Shown here: in pieces, positions 20,791 through 33,100 of the stretch | Numbering within the stretch: position 1 is the first letter of the stretch | How the letters are laid out: each line of letters begins with the position of its first letter | Origin: Limanda limanda | Lineage: Eukaryota > Chordata > Actinopteri > Pleuronectiformes > Pleuronectidae | Length of the DNA stretch: 64,000 nucleotides | Direction of reading: 5' to 3' | NCBI RefSeq assembly: GCF_963576545.1 | Contig: NC_083642.1 | Span: 2,533,188 to 2,597,187, forward strand | Translations under genes and position numbers: made by a program | The notes under the pieces: model-generated | The model's input: the letters and a program-made list of their open reading frames with translations, nothing else | What the model was told of the DNA's origin: nothing | Database searches by the model: none

Positions 20791-22143
20791 ATTTACTTTT
20801 TAATAATCCTGAAGGAAATTCTTGCTCCAAGTTTACAGCATCAACCAATATATAATATAATGTAAACATATAAAGTTTAAACAGAGGAATGCAGAACCTT
20901 TTAGAAATAACAATAGAAATGAGAATAAAATAAACAAGTTAGATGAGACAGTGAAACCAATATTAAACAACAGTGACATTAACGATTAAAGGAGTAAGAT
21001 GAGATATTTAAAATTATCTTTGATGTTGCATTCGAGGAATCACCTCAGAGGAGAATGCATGATCACCCAGTTCAACCAGTACAACCAGTTAGTTCACTGC
21101 AGCAAGTTCATTCCCTGTGTTACAGTGACAACTAGTGCGAGCGAGAGGAAAGTGAGACTCTCCGCTCGTGTCCTGCAGAGGGAGACAGGGACATGTGGGA
21201 GAGATTCACTCCAGAGACACGAGTTCTCCCTCTGCAGAGTGAACACTTCAGGCTCCTTCAGCTCCAGTCACTTCACAACTGCTTCAGCTTCTCACCGACA
21301 AACACACACAGCTGCCGAAGCTTTATTCTCACATATCAATAAACAATCACTTAAACCGTCTCCTCAGCTGCAGAGAGACGTTCCAACGGGAGTCAGCGCA
21401 GAGCGAGTTCTGGAAGAAGCAGAGACGATGAGTGATGAGTTTAAAAAGTCAGATCTTCTCCGTCTCACAGGAAGAGTTTGTTTAGGATCAGGAAGAAACA
21501 TGGGGATTATTTGAAGGAGCAAAACTGTAGAGGCTCTTGTTTAGATCAGAATTCAATTTGTAGGAGTTATAGTTTGAATATTTATCTCTTTAAACTTGTA
21601 AGTCCCACACTTGTTTTACTTCCTGTCTTTATCCTGTTTCCCTCCTCTGTGATTGTCTACAGAATAAATAGAATATTAAATTAACTAATATAAAGTAAAG
21701 GGACATTATTTACAATATTGTCTACACATATATTTATACACAAAGTTTCTCAGTTTAATCCACATAACTTTGTTCTGTGTATTTTGAAAAGCAGAATGAA
21801 TTGTGGCTCCTCGTGTAAAGCTGTCGTGATGATTTACTCCAACAATTAAATTCTGGTGAGTTCACAAACTTCTCCTTTCTCTTCTGCTGCAGAACACAAA
21901 CAGGAAGAAAAACCAGAATTTATGTTCCATTACCTTTTTAATCTCGTTTATTGCTTTGAGTTCCTGGAAAGGGCAATAAAAATTTAATATTAATATATAT
22001 ATTAAATGTATATATGATGTGATCATTAATCAATACAACATTAGCTATATGAATAAAAAAAGTCTTTACTACGCAACCAAGGAGCTTCATCATCAACTCC
22101 CTGTCACAATAAAGGCCTCAGTTCTCCTGCAACAAGTAAACAA

Positions 22144-23611
22144 GGTTCCTCAGTGTGAGGAACATACACAGGTTCCTGAGTATGTTCCTCAGTGTGAGGA
22201 GCAAACCCTGGTTCCTCAGTATGTTCCTTAGTGTGAGGAGCAAACCCAGGCTCCTCGGTAGGTTCCTCAGTGTGAGGAACAAACCCAGGTTCCTCAGTAT
22301 GTTCCTCAGTGTGAGGAACCAAACGCAGGTTCCTCAGTATGTTCCTCAGTGTGAGGAGCAAACCCAGGTTCCTCAGTATGTTCCTCAGTTTGAGGAACAA
22401 ACCCAGGTTCCTCAGTATGTTCCTCAGTGTGAGGAACAAACCCAGGCTCCTCAGTATGTTCCTCAGTGTGAGGAGCAAACCCAGGTTCCTCAGTATGTTC
22501 CTCAGTTTGAGGAACAAACCCAGGTTCCTCAGTATGTTCCTCAGTTTGAGGAACAAACACAGGTTCCTCAGTATGTTCCTCAGTGTGAGGAACAAACCCA
22601 GGTTCCTCAGTATGTTCCTCAGTGTGAGGAACAAACCCAGGCTCCTCAGTATGTTCCTCAGTGTGAGGAACTAACCCAGGCTCTTCAGTATGTTCCTCAG
22701 TGTGAGGAACAAACCCAGGCTCTTCAGCATGTTCCTCAGTGTGAGGAACAAACCCATGTTACTCAGTATGTTCCTCAGTGTGAGGAACAAACCCAGGCTC
22801 CTCAGTATGTTCCTCAGTGTGAGGAGCAAACCCAGGTTCCTCAGTATGTTCCTCAGTGTGAGGAACCAAACGCAGGTTCCTCAGTATGTTCCTCAGTGTG
22901 AGGAACAAACCCAGGTTCCTCAGTATGTTCCTCAGTGTGAGGAGCAAACCCAGGTTCCTCACCATGTTCCTCAGTGTGAGGAGCAAACCCAGGTTCCTCA
23001 GCATGTTCCTCAGTGTGAGGAGCAAACCCAGGTTCCTCAGTATGTTCCTCAGTGTGAGGAGCAAACCCTGGTTCCTCAGTATGTTCCTCAGTGTGAGGAA
23101 CAAACCCAGGTTCTTCAGTATGTTCCTCAGTGTGAGGAACAAACCCAGGTTCTTCAGTATGTTCCTCAGTGTGAGGAACCAAACCCAGGTTCCCCAGTTT
23201 GTTCCTCAGTGTGAGGAACAAACCAAGGTTCCTCAGTATGTTCCTCAGTGTGAGTAACAAACCCAGGTTCCTCAGTATGTTCCTCAGTGTGAGGAGCAAA
23301 CCCAGGCTCTTCAGTATGTTCCTCAGTGAGAGGAACAAACCCAGGTTCCTCAGCATGTTCCTCAGTGTGAGTAACAAGTGTGAGGAGCAAGTGTGAGGAG
23401 CAAACCCAGGTTCCTCACCATGTTCCTCAGTGTGAGGAACAAACCCTGGTTCCTCAGTATGTTCCTCAGTGTGAGGAGCAAACCCAGGTTCCTCAGTATG
23501 TTCCTCAGTGTGAGGAGCAAACCCAGGTTCCTCAGTATGTTCCTCTGCGTGAGGAACATACTGAGGAACATACCCATGTTCCTCAGTATGTTCCTCAGCG
23601 TGAGGAGCCAA
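22144..23611. repeat. 39-bp minisatellite, about 37 units
   Basis: The unit is ACCCAGGTTCCTCAGTAT followed by GTTCCTCAGTGTGAGGARCAA. Thirty-nine is a multiple of three and most units lack stops, so several frames on both strands stay open (e.g. TQVPQYVPQCEEQ). Three units carry one extra base (GAGGAACCAAAC near 22315, 22861 and 23176) that shifts the frame, some frames end in stops, and there is no start context or splice support, so I treat it as non-coding. Each unit holds a near-perfect palindrome. Confidence 0.95.
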
Positions 23612-24300
23612 ACAAACTATCCAAGCTGTTCTACAGGTTTATTAGAATCTGTCCTCAGCAGCCGGCTGCTCGGACTCGGAGGTGAACGTGACATCAGCTG
23701 TGAAGAGAACCTGACGCTCATTAATTCAGAGGAAGCATCAGGCTCCAGTGGTAAATACAGCTGCCGCCCACCAGCACCACCACCACCTCCACCACCTCCA
23801 CCACCACCACCAGCACACGGCTCCATGGTGCGTCTCTGTAGAGTGTCCTCCAGGGTCAGAGTTCCTGTTCCGTGAAGCTTCCCTCTCGCTGCCAGTGTAG
23901 AACGTTCATGGAGAATCTCTGAATCTTTCTACCAGCGAACAGACGGAACCTGTTTGTGTTCGAGGTCGATATCTGATTCTGTGAAGTCGCTGCACTGGTG
24001 GATTTGTTTGCATTCAGATGACGGCTTCCATGTCGTTTTATTACAGGAACAATAAAACTCTCAGGTTCAAGCGACTTCATAAATCCACCTTCGCCTGGAT
24101 TGATTTAATTTCCTTCTTCTTGCTGAGCAGAGTTCCTCCGGCTGTAATTTCCTGTGTTTCCCGAGCACGGCTCCCAGCAGCCGTTAGTGGGTGTGATGCT
24201 TTCAATCAGAGGTGGGTGTGAGCGTGGGAGCAGGAAGTGTCTGAACTCTGGGCTCTGCAGCGGGCGTGTGATGACTGATCCCCTCGTGCCGGCCTGGAGA

Positions 24301-25700
24301 AGAAGCAGTGTTGGAGAAGTGATGGAGTTCAGTTGGACTGTTTTCATATCACGGGAAAAGAACGAGGTTGTGTTTGTGTTTGGTTCGAAAACAACAACAA
24401 CGACAACAATGGAGGATTGAGCCAGTTTCATTTATGACTAAAACACCAAATAATGACATAAGAGTTAATAAACCAAACAGGAATTGAGATCTGTGAAAAA
24501 CAAGAAGTTCATATTGTAAAAGATCAGGCTCCAGTTTCTTCAACTCAGAATCAGAATCAGAAGGTTTTTATGATCAAGTAGGTTTACACCTACCTGGAAT
24601 TTGCTCTGGTTATTGGGGAATTCAATGAACATAGAAACATAAAAACACAATAAATACAACACACATAAGAAAAACAATAAAAAACAATATATATTTACTC
24701 ACTATTTACTTCTTATTTACTCACTTTTTCTAATATTTATACAAAGTAACATTTATTTAGACATAGACATATCTAAATAAAAATATATAAAAGATAAAAG
24801 ATATAAAAAGTGAAGTAAAAAGTGAAATGCAAAATGCAAAACAGTGAACAGACGATCCTGTGACTTTATTATGTCTTTGCTCGATATGATGATTCTAACA
24901 AATCTGCCAGGAAGAGTAATATAATAATGAGAATAATAATAACCGTCTTATGGAACCATTTTCAAATCCACTATAGATCTTATGGTTATACACTGGCTCA
25001 TAAATCTCAGTCCCTGAAACTTGCTGGATTTCTTTTTATTGCAGTAAGTTGTTAGAGAAGAAGATGGATTTCTGTTTTAATGTTTAATATCACAGTAAAA
25101 GAACGAGGCTGCGTTTGTCTTTGGTTCAACAACAACAACATTGATGTTTAAAACACCAAATAACGACAAAAGAGTTTATAAACCAAACATAAATTCAGAT
25201 CTGTGATAAACTGCACATCAGGAGGCTGTGGTTTCCTTGACTGATGATCCTGTGACTTTATTATGTCTTTGCTCAATATGATGATTTGAACAAATCTGCC
25301 AAGAACACTAATTTAATAATGAGAATATTAGTAATCGTCTTATGGAACCATTTTCAAATCCACTATAGATCTTATGGTTATACACTGGCTCATAAATCTC
25401 AGTCCCTGAAACTTGCTGGATTTCTTTTTATTGCAGTAAGTTGTTGGAGAAGAAGATGGATTTCAGTTTTAATATTTAATATCACAGTAAAAGAACGAGG
25501 CTGCAGAGACTTGTTCTCTTTGTGTTTGTCACAAACAACAATGGACATTTAAGTGGATTTCTTTTCGTTGCAGTACGTTGTTGGAGAAGAAGATGGATTT
25601 CTGTTGTAATGTTTAATATAATATAAACGAACGAGGCTGTAGATGGTTGTTCTCTTTGTGTTTGTCACAAACAACAATGGACGTTTAAGTGGATTTCTTG
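24301..25700. repeat. Degenerate tandem duplication, three to four units
   Basis: CCTGTGACTTTATTATGTCT at about 24857 recurs at about 25248, and CTTATGGAACCATTTTCAAA at 24949 and 25339, a period of about 390 bp. Partial units flank these (24301-24543 and 25550-25690, e.g. GGAGAAGAAGATGGATTTCT). No coding content. The first unit is interrupted by a LINE. Confidence 0.8.
24545..24850 (-). mobile_element. LINE 3' tail inserted in the tandem duplication
   Basis: Starts CAGAATCAGAATCAGAAGG and continues AAGTAGGTTTACACCTACC and TGGAATTTGCTCTGGTTAT, the family seen at position 1. It ends AAACAGTGAACAG. The sister unit at about 25240 lacks it, giving an empty site. Confidence 0.8.
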
Positions 25701-28700
25701 GGTGAATAAAAAATATCAAATATGATTGTTCCTGTGAAAAAGACTTAAGAAAGAAAATCTAATTTAGATCAGAGGCAGATTCTTAAAAAAGTGAAAGTCA
25801 CTTATCTGTAATAGAATCTCTTGTATTCCAGTTGTTGTCTTGGTCAGTGTGTTAATTCTGTTTATTTACTAATCTCAAATGGTTTCTGGACATCGGAGAA
25901 TTAGCAGCGATTACTGGTGTGAGGTGGTTTGCTGTGTTGTCGTGTGTTGACGTGTGTAATGAGCTGTTTTCAGTGTGACATCATGAAGCGCTGCCGGTCA
26001 GTCACGTGGAACTTCTCACGTTTCAGAAGCACTCAGCTGCCGCGGCGTCTCAGAGGAGAATCAAAGTGCCGTCGGTGGTTTGGTCTCACAAAATAAAACC
26101 ATTTACCAGCTACTTTGTTCCATCTGCAGCCCGGCGGCGGTGCTTCTCTGTTCCTCGTGCACACACTCACCACAGACACACACACACTCACCACAGACAC
26201 ACACACACCACAGACACAAACAGTCATATTTCAAATATAAAAAGATGACTACATACGAGCTGCAGACAGTTTGTCACTTACTTTCCACCTAATAAAAATA
26301 TAAATAAACATCTTATAACAAGATGAAGTCTGTGATTTTAAAGGAAACACATTCTGCTCATGTTCAGGTTGATCATTTTAATTAGTGTTAAAACTCGAAA
26401 AGGTTTAATGATGTGTTTTCTCCAATGTTGAGAAAACACATCATCGCTGCTGCAGCTCCTCTTTTCAGCCTCTGTCTCACACACTGGGTTTCAGGCTCCG
26501 GTCTCTTTGAGGCGCTCGACCTGATGGAGACAACATCGATCTTATGGAAAACATTTGCTCAACCTGGTCTTAAGAATCGTGTTCAAAGAAAAACATAAAC
26601 GGAGTTTGTTAGGCACCTTGACCTTTGACCTTTGGCACAAAAATCAGTTCATCCTCGTGTCCAAAGTGAATGTTTGTTCCTAAATCTCCTCGCTGGATTC
26701 GCCCTCTTCACTCTGAACACTGACGGGTTTTCCTGTTTCGTCAAACAGAAAATAATCTGGAAGAATATGAAACCCGTATAGCACGAGAAATCCAGCTCAA
26801 AGTGCTTTAAATAGAATATAGATAAAAAAAGACGTTTATGTAAAATAATTGAATGAATCAGAAATGCTGCAATAAATGTGTGGAGAACAAACTTGGCCGA
26901 TAGAAACACGTTTACATTTATTATAATAAAAGAAATATACCAACAGCACCAAACTGTTTGTAGCTAAATTTGTAAACTGATCTAAAAAAGATTGAATATT
27001 GTCTTTAGTTTCATTTGAAGACACTTTGCTGTAAATCATAATCAAGGAATAAAAACAATTTTGGCATAAACTGAGAACTGATGACTTTATAATAGTGTAA
27101 ACTTTCAGTGTTTCCTTCTGTGTCATATTTAAAACTTCACTCTCTATGAATCCAACGTCCATATTGTCTTAGAAAAAATTTTGATAAACAAAATCCATCT
27201 GCCGAGTTGTGACCAGACACCAGAAGCCTCCTGTTCCTTCGTCCGAGTCGTGTTATTGACGTTGAACATGAGGAACCTTTTCACAGTTTAATGACAGAAA
27301 AGAGTTTGGAAAGAGCACAAACAGCTTCTGGTCACTTCCAATGATCAGATCTCAGGAACAAACTCATTTAGAAATTAATTTAACGACTTTATGATGATTA
27401 ATGATCACAGCTTGTTTTCTGCAGCTCCATGAAACAGCAGTTTATTCTGCCTCTGACTCTGTTTGTTGGTAAATCTGGCTGGAATATTTAATTTAAGGTT
27501 TATTTATTGTTGGAACTCGCAGCATTTACTGTATTTTTTTGAGACATTTTCACTTTCCCAGGGGGATAATTAATGGATCAGACACATTCAGGCAGAATCA
27601 AGACCTGAAACACAGACTCATATCATGAATATTGGCAATTTGGTGCAGATCCAAACACAAATCTGTATCTGGTGGATTTAAATTAGTTTTTTACGCGGCG
27701 GGTTGTCTTTCTTTTTGGGTTCGTGTTCAATAACACATTTTGGTGCAGCTCCAAATCATCACTTGCTCTATTATCATGTGTTAATAACATTTTCTGTCAG
27801 GTGCTAGTTCCTGTGCATGAACGTACATGTTTATTTCAGCCTGTAATTCAACTATTTTAATCACACTGTGTGTTTCTGTGAAGCTGATTCACAAAAACAC
27901 AAAAGGGAAACCAGAGGAAACAGGGACGTGGCTTCACTGAGGTGATGAACCTCGGCTAATTGGGAATTAAATGAATCTAAGCCCCTCAATCGACGGGTCA
28001 TATTCTTCAGCCTCACCACAGAATGCTGTCTAATTAGAAATCAGTTCTGAGGTTGTGGAATATTTGCATTATAATGGAGGCACATTAGCCTTTGGTTTGT
28101 CAGGTTCCACTGAAACGACCTGGAAGAACTAATTGAACATTAAATCCCCATTTTAACAGTGAATTAAATATGCTAGTGAATTCCCCTCTTGTCCTGTATA
28201 TGGAAAATATGCCTATATCTCTATACGTCTTCACATCACATGTCTCTAACATACACTCTCTCCAACTCGTCTTTCAACTCCGTCACATAGCAACAATGTG
28301 GTAGCCATAGCAACTGAATTAAACTTAAAATAAAGGATATTTTTATCTCGGGCGTCTGGTGAGAGAATTTCTCCAAATAGGACGAACGCACAAAGCTAAT
28401 TCCTCGTGTTTGTGTTTTGCACGGATCTGACTCAGAGAGCGTTTGGGTTTCATTAGGAAGAGGTCGTGTTAGGAACCGGTGAAACCACGAGGTCCAGCTG
28501 TTCAGCATCTGTCCCGCGGCGTTCACCCTCGTCCTCGGTTCATCAGTCGTCATGGACAACCACGCTCAAATTGCCGTCAGCTCAGCGTGTAAACCTGTAA
28601 TAACAGTCATTTGACTTGATGAGCTGAACCCGTTCGCTGACACATCCGGCAGTTACACGTTTATTTATATATTTACACATCCTGCAACATTATGGTTCAT

Positions 28701-30044
28701 TCTGCATTGTTCTGAAATGAAGGTTTGAGGCCAGTAATCAGTCTTGAAGGTTTAGTGATGTCTGCAAACTCCAGAGGGAAATATATCTGTTGAATCTATC
28801 TGTGTGCAGTCGGTTCCTTCTGCCTCGGCCAAGGCTGATCGGCCTTTTCTCCATGTTCTCCATTGTTTCTGAGTAATCCTGCTGATGGAGACACAGACAA
28901 TGTCTCTCAGTGGAGTTCATTCTCTGTCAGGGTCCAACTGTCCTCTTATGGAAGTATGTTTCAATCTGCTGGATACAGATTCACACTCAGATATCTGGTT
29001 CCTGGCTTTTTAACAAAGATCCAAGAGTTTTAATGGACAGAAGTCACACAGGAGTAAAATCAGCCGAGTGGATAAATAACATTCAGAGACGACGAACTGA
29101 CGAAGCAGATGTAATAAGTGGTGAGTGTGAATGTAATGATGACTCTCTCAGCTCATGTGGGAATGTGGTCGGTGGTGGTGTAGCTGATCATTTGCTCCAG
29201 ACGGCCTTGGCCTCCTGGGGCCTGGAGCGTTTGGGCTGGACGAACAAACAAAGAGCTGAACTCGTGTGATGATCATCTGCTGACTCGTCCCAGCGAGAGA
29301 AACGATCCATTTACACGTCATCGTTTAATGGATCGTTGCAGAACATATCGATTCAAGCAGCTTCTCGCACGTATAGGCACATTAATCTGCAGAGCCGGAA
29401 TAAACGAAGTTCCCTGAACCCGGCTCTGATCCTCAGGATTCAGGATTCAGCTGTTTTCTGTTCAATCAGCTGCGTGATTATCTCCACTTTGCATCCTGGG
29501 TGTAAAGTGATTAGTTGTTTGGTTTGAAGGTCGGCGGAGGTCAGAGTCCTGGAAGCTGCAGCTCCGATCCACGACCTGCGTGGATCAGGCCCATAAAGAG
29601 CAGTATTTGCATAATTTAATCAAAATAAAGTCTCATAATTATGATCAGACGCTGCAGCTCTTATTATGTTGCTCTAATAGAGATGGAGAAGTACCTGTGG
29701 AGCTTTGTATGAACTCTACGTGTTTTTATTACCCCTCCCTCACCTGTGCACCCGACTCGCCCATCAGGCCATTTCCAAGAGGATGTTTAAAGTTTGTGTT
29801 TCTAACTTTCCCTCAGTGATCACATGACGTCCTGCTGGTCTCTGTGGAGCCGAAGCTCGACACCGTGAAAACCCTGAGAGCTGCACAGCTGGATCCTCAC
29901 TTTCCTGCGTGAGGCAGATTCCTAACTAGAGTTTGTGTTGTGCAGTCGTTCCGCCCGAGGGAAGGAGACACGCTGATGTTCACACAGCGTTTATATAGAA
30001 GTTATATAGACGTTTAAATCAGGGTTAGAGAATTCAGCATGTGG

Positions 30045-30110
30045 AAAAGAGGAGAGCGGGATCGAACCACCGAGCGTCTTATTAGTGGCCAACGCGTTGA
30101 CCTTTTAAAA
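30045..30110 (-). mobile_element. tRNA-derived SINE head remnant
   Basis: The minus strand reads GGTGGTTCGATCCCG, with a perfect B box GGTTCGATCC, preceded by a degraded A-box region. Only the head is recognisable. Confidence 0.45.
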
Positions 30111-33100
30111 GACAGAGGTTTTGACATTTCAAGGCAGAAACAATTAACATGAATGATCTCATTGGTTCTCGCGGCTCCTGCAGGGATCAGCTGACGTTAT
30201 TAGTTCAACCTGAGCTTCTCCTGTCGAGTCAAACTCTGCATGAGAAGCGGAGACGTGCTGAGCTCAAGAAACAGAGAAATTGGGATTTCATTTATCTGTA
30301 AAACTGAACTTTCAGTCGTTTTCGAAGCCTCATAATAAAAAAACAACTTGATAATGAATCCAAGGTTGACCTGCTGGTTTCTTATCGTTCCAGACTTCTG
30401 ATATTTCCATTTAAAGAGTAAAAGCAGAATCACAATATCTCATCATTTGTTTTTCTTATTCCTGTTTATCTTCTCACTCCAGACGCCATCATTTCCTCCT
30501 GATGGAACCTGGATGGAACCGGATGAGTGGGATCTCCTGCCTCCTGGATAACGGATCCTTTGAGCTTCACCAGCTGCAGAGGGAGTTACCGCCGGAGTGG
30601 AGCAGGTCGAACCCAACACACGGTCTCCAGGGAGGCAGCCGAGCCGGAGGAAAATAACACGTTTGGTCCATGGCAACAACACAACTAATAACACAGTGAT
30701 GAACACAGAAATCATTATTCTGCTGCAGCCGCACCAGCTCCACGAAACCTGAACACTGGGCCAAGACCCTGCGCTATTTCTGGAATCAAGTCATGTGAAC
30801 TCCTGACATATGATTGTGTGATTCTGCAGCTCCACAGACCGACCGAGGATATGATTATACCAGGACTGCTGTGCACTTTGTTTTAATGTGAGGCAGGGAT
30901 TTATATTTTACATTCTCTCTTTAACTGCTGCAGATCTCAAGGGGAACATCATCGCATGTCGGGAAATGGTTGTAGTTTGTTATCTTGAACAAATAGAACA
31001 TTTATGGTTATTATATAACATGTTATTATAGCAGAAGGTAATAGAAGAGTCCTTCAAATGTTCTTTTATATATAAGGGAACTCATTTGTCTGGTCCGTGT
31101 TTCTGACAGATTTTAAAATTGTTTTTCTCTTTTCCTGGTGGTGAACACACTGTCTTATTATAGAATAATAGTCAATAGTTCAACCAGGAGAAAAGGAACA
31201 ACATGTATTGCCATGAACAATAAGAGAAGAAATTGATGTGATATAAATGAGTCTGTTTGGTGCTAAGACTGTTTGATGTTGAAGTGGGTCAGACCATGTG
31301 TTGTATCCCACCCCCCAACCCCCTATAAAAGATTTGGGATATTCCAAATTACATTATGGAATAGTTTTAATAACTGGATTTTAGAAACCTGCAATGTTGT
31401 TTTCAAAGTAAGAATTCATCTATATAATTGTGGATTTCTGAATATCTGAAACGTTCCTAATATGATGCATTTCTACAAAATCTATCCAGTCTAGTGATTA
31501 AATATGAAAACCTGTTTCCACTTCACGATGTGATTAATCTCACTTCACATGAAGAAGCTCAGGTTTCACTCTGATCTCTATTTTAAAGGCTGTGAGTGTT
31601 AAATCTGGACTGAAATAATACGACTGATACATTTCAGATGTTTTAACACAAAAGGTGTAAAGTCTGGAGTCATGAGGCTTCATCAAACTTTGTGCTCTTC
31701 TATCCTGACACTCAACTTTACTGCTGATCGAGCTGCTTTTAGATGAAACCCACTCGAACCAGACGGGTGGTGGCAGCTCTTCATCGACCTCTTCATCCAG
31801 TGGGATGGAGCTGCTTCCAGCCTCGTGTTGAGCCCACCACGCACTCACCTCCGTCCCTGGAACGCTGCTTAATAACCCGTTATTTCAAAGAGAGGATGTT
31901 CGGAGTGAGCTCGCAGTTCAGAATCTCACCAAACGTGACAGATGGTCCGACACACCGGCCAGAAAAAGGCTTTTGGTAAAAGATCCCGGCTCTAATTCTG
32001 GGAAAATGCAGTTTTCAGATCATCCAGGTGACGACTTCAGGTTCAGTGAGAAGATGAGAGTGACGTCGATCGTGGTGAAACGTTCTAATGACGCAGGAAA
32101 CATTCATTATGATTATAAATACGTTATTCTCTCAGAAATCAGACGATCCACAACCCACTCATCATCTCCAGCTTCCTAATCAATTAGCAGCTGAGTTATT
32201 CAGTGTCGTGCGTATTCAGTGTTTCTCTCTCGTGTGAATCACGTGATCGACGCGTCGTTTGAAAAACACGCCGCGACCTGGCATCGGTGGGGAAGAGGCT
32301 GAGGTCACAGACTCCTCCCACACGTTTTCACACTGTCACAAGTTCTTCTGCTCGGTGGCAGCAGGTCCCCCCCCCCCCCCATTCCCCCAGTATCCTGTTT
32401 GATTTCCAGCACAAACAGAGTTTATCTTTATCATCCCAGTTACAATATTGACACTCGATGGTTTTCTGGAGGCTGACGCTGAGATTATCACTGATCCTGA
32501 TCACAGCTGCTGCTCTTCGGCACCAGAACCTCCTCCTGGTTCGGCCTCTGGGGACCATGCATCAGTTTATTATCTGTAATCCAGATATTTGCGTCGCATT
32601 ATAATGTGTGACAGAAAAATGTGCCGTGTGTGGTGATCACCAGAGGTTAAACCCCCGGATCTATGACTTACACTGCATTCCACCACCAGAAGGTGATCCC
32701 AGTGATAAATATTTGATATTTGTATGTCATTCATATTTATAGTCTATATCGTATCAACACGTTTAGTTTAATGAATCAATCTCAGCAGCAGTTTTTCTGT
32801 TTGCTTTTAATATCTTGGGTGAACTTTGCAGACAGAACTTTTCATTTCACTGCCGTAATCCTCTAAAGCCTTTTTACTGTGTTTTATTGGATCTATTACA
32901 GATGATATAATTATAACTTTTACACCAACACGTGTGGAAATAACACATCATGGCCTCTGTGATACTGGTCGTGTACTCGAGTATCGACCTCCGTCCGGCT
33001 CCTGCAGACTCACGCTCTTCTCCTGCCACAACATGTCAGCTGATGAGAAAATTTAATTTAATTTAATGTTCCTTCAACGCATTCGTTCACTTCTTTAACT

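Larger units (their letters stand above)
19109..22143. other. Intergenic, no gene recognised
   Basis: Contains a GAGCC pentamer repeat, a tRNA-like SINE (about 20428) and mostly unique AT-rich sequence. A 171-codon frame at 20999-21514 has no recognisable domain or splice support. Confidence 0.75.

Noticed and set aside
20999..21514. 171-codon open frame
   Set aside because: No recognisable motif, no splice or promoter signal, and average composition; likely chance, though a comparative check would be easy.
22155..23214. Repeat protein of 248 and 174 residues (TQVPQYVPQCEEQ)n
   Set aside because: Open frames result from a 39-bp unit in several frames and both strands; 40-bp variants shift the frame and there is no start or splice support.
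22144..23611. CRISPR-like array
   Set aside because: Units are contiguous with no unique spacers, and the genome is eukaryotic.
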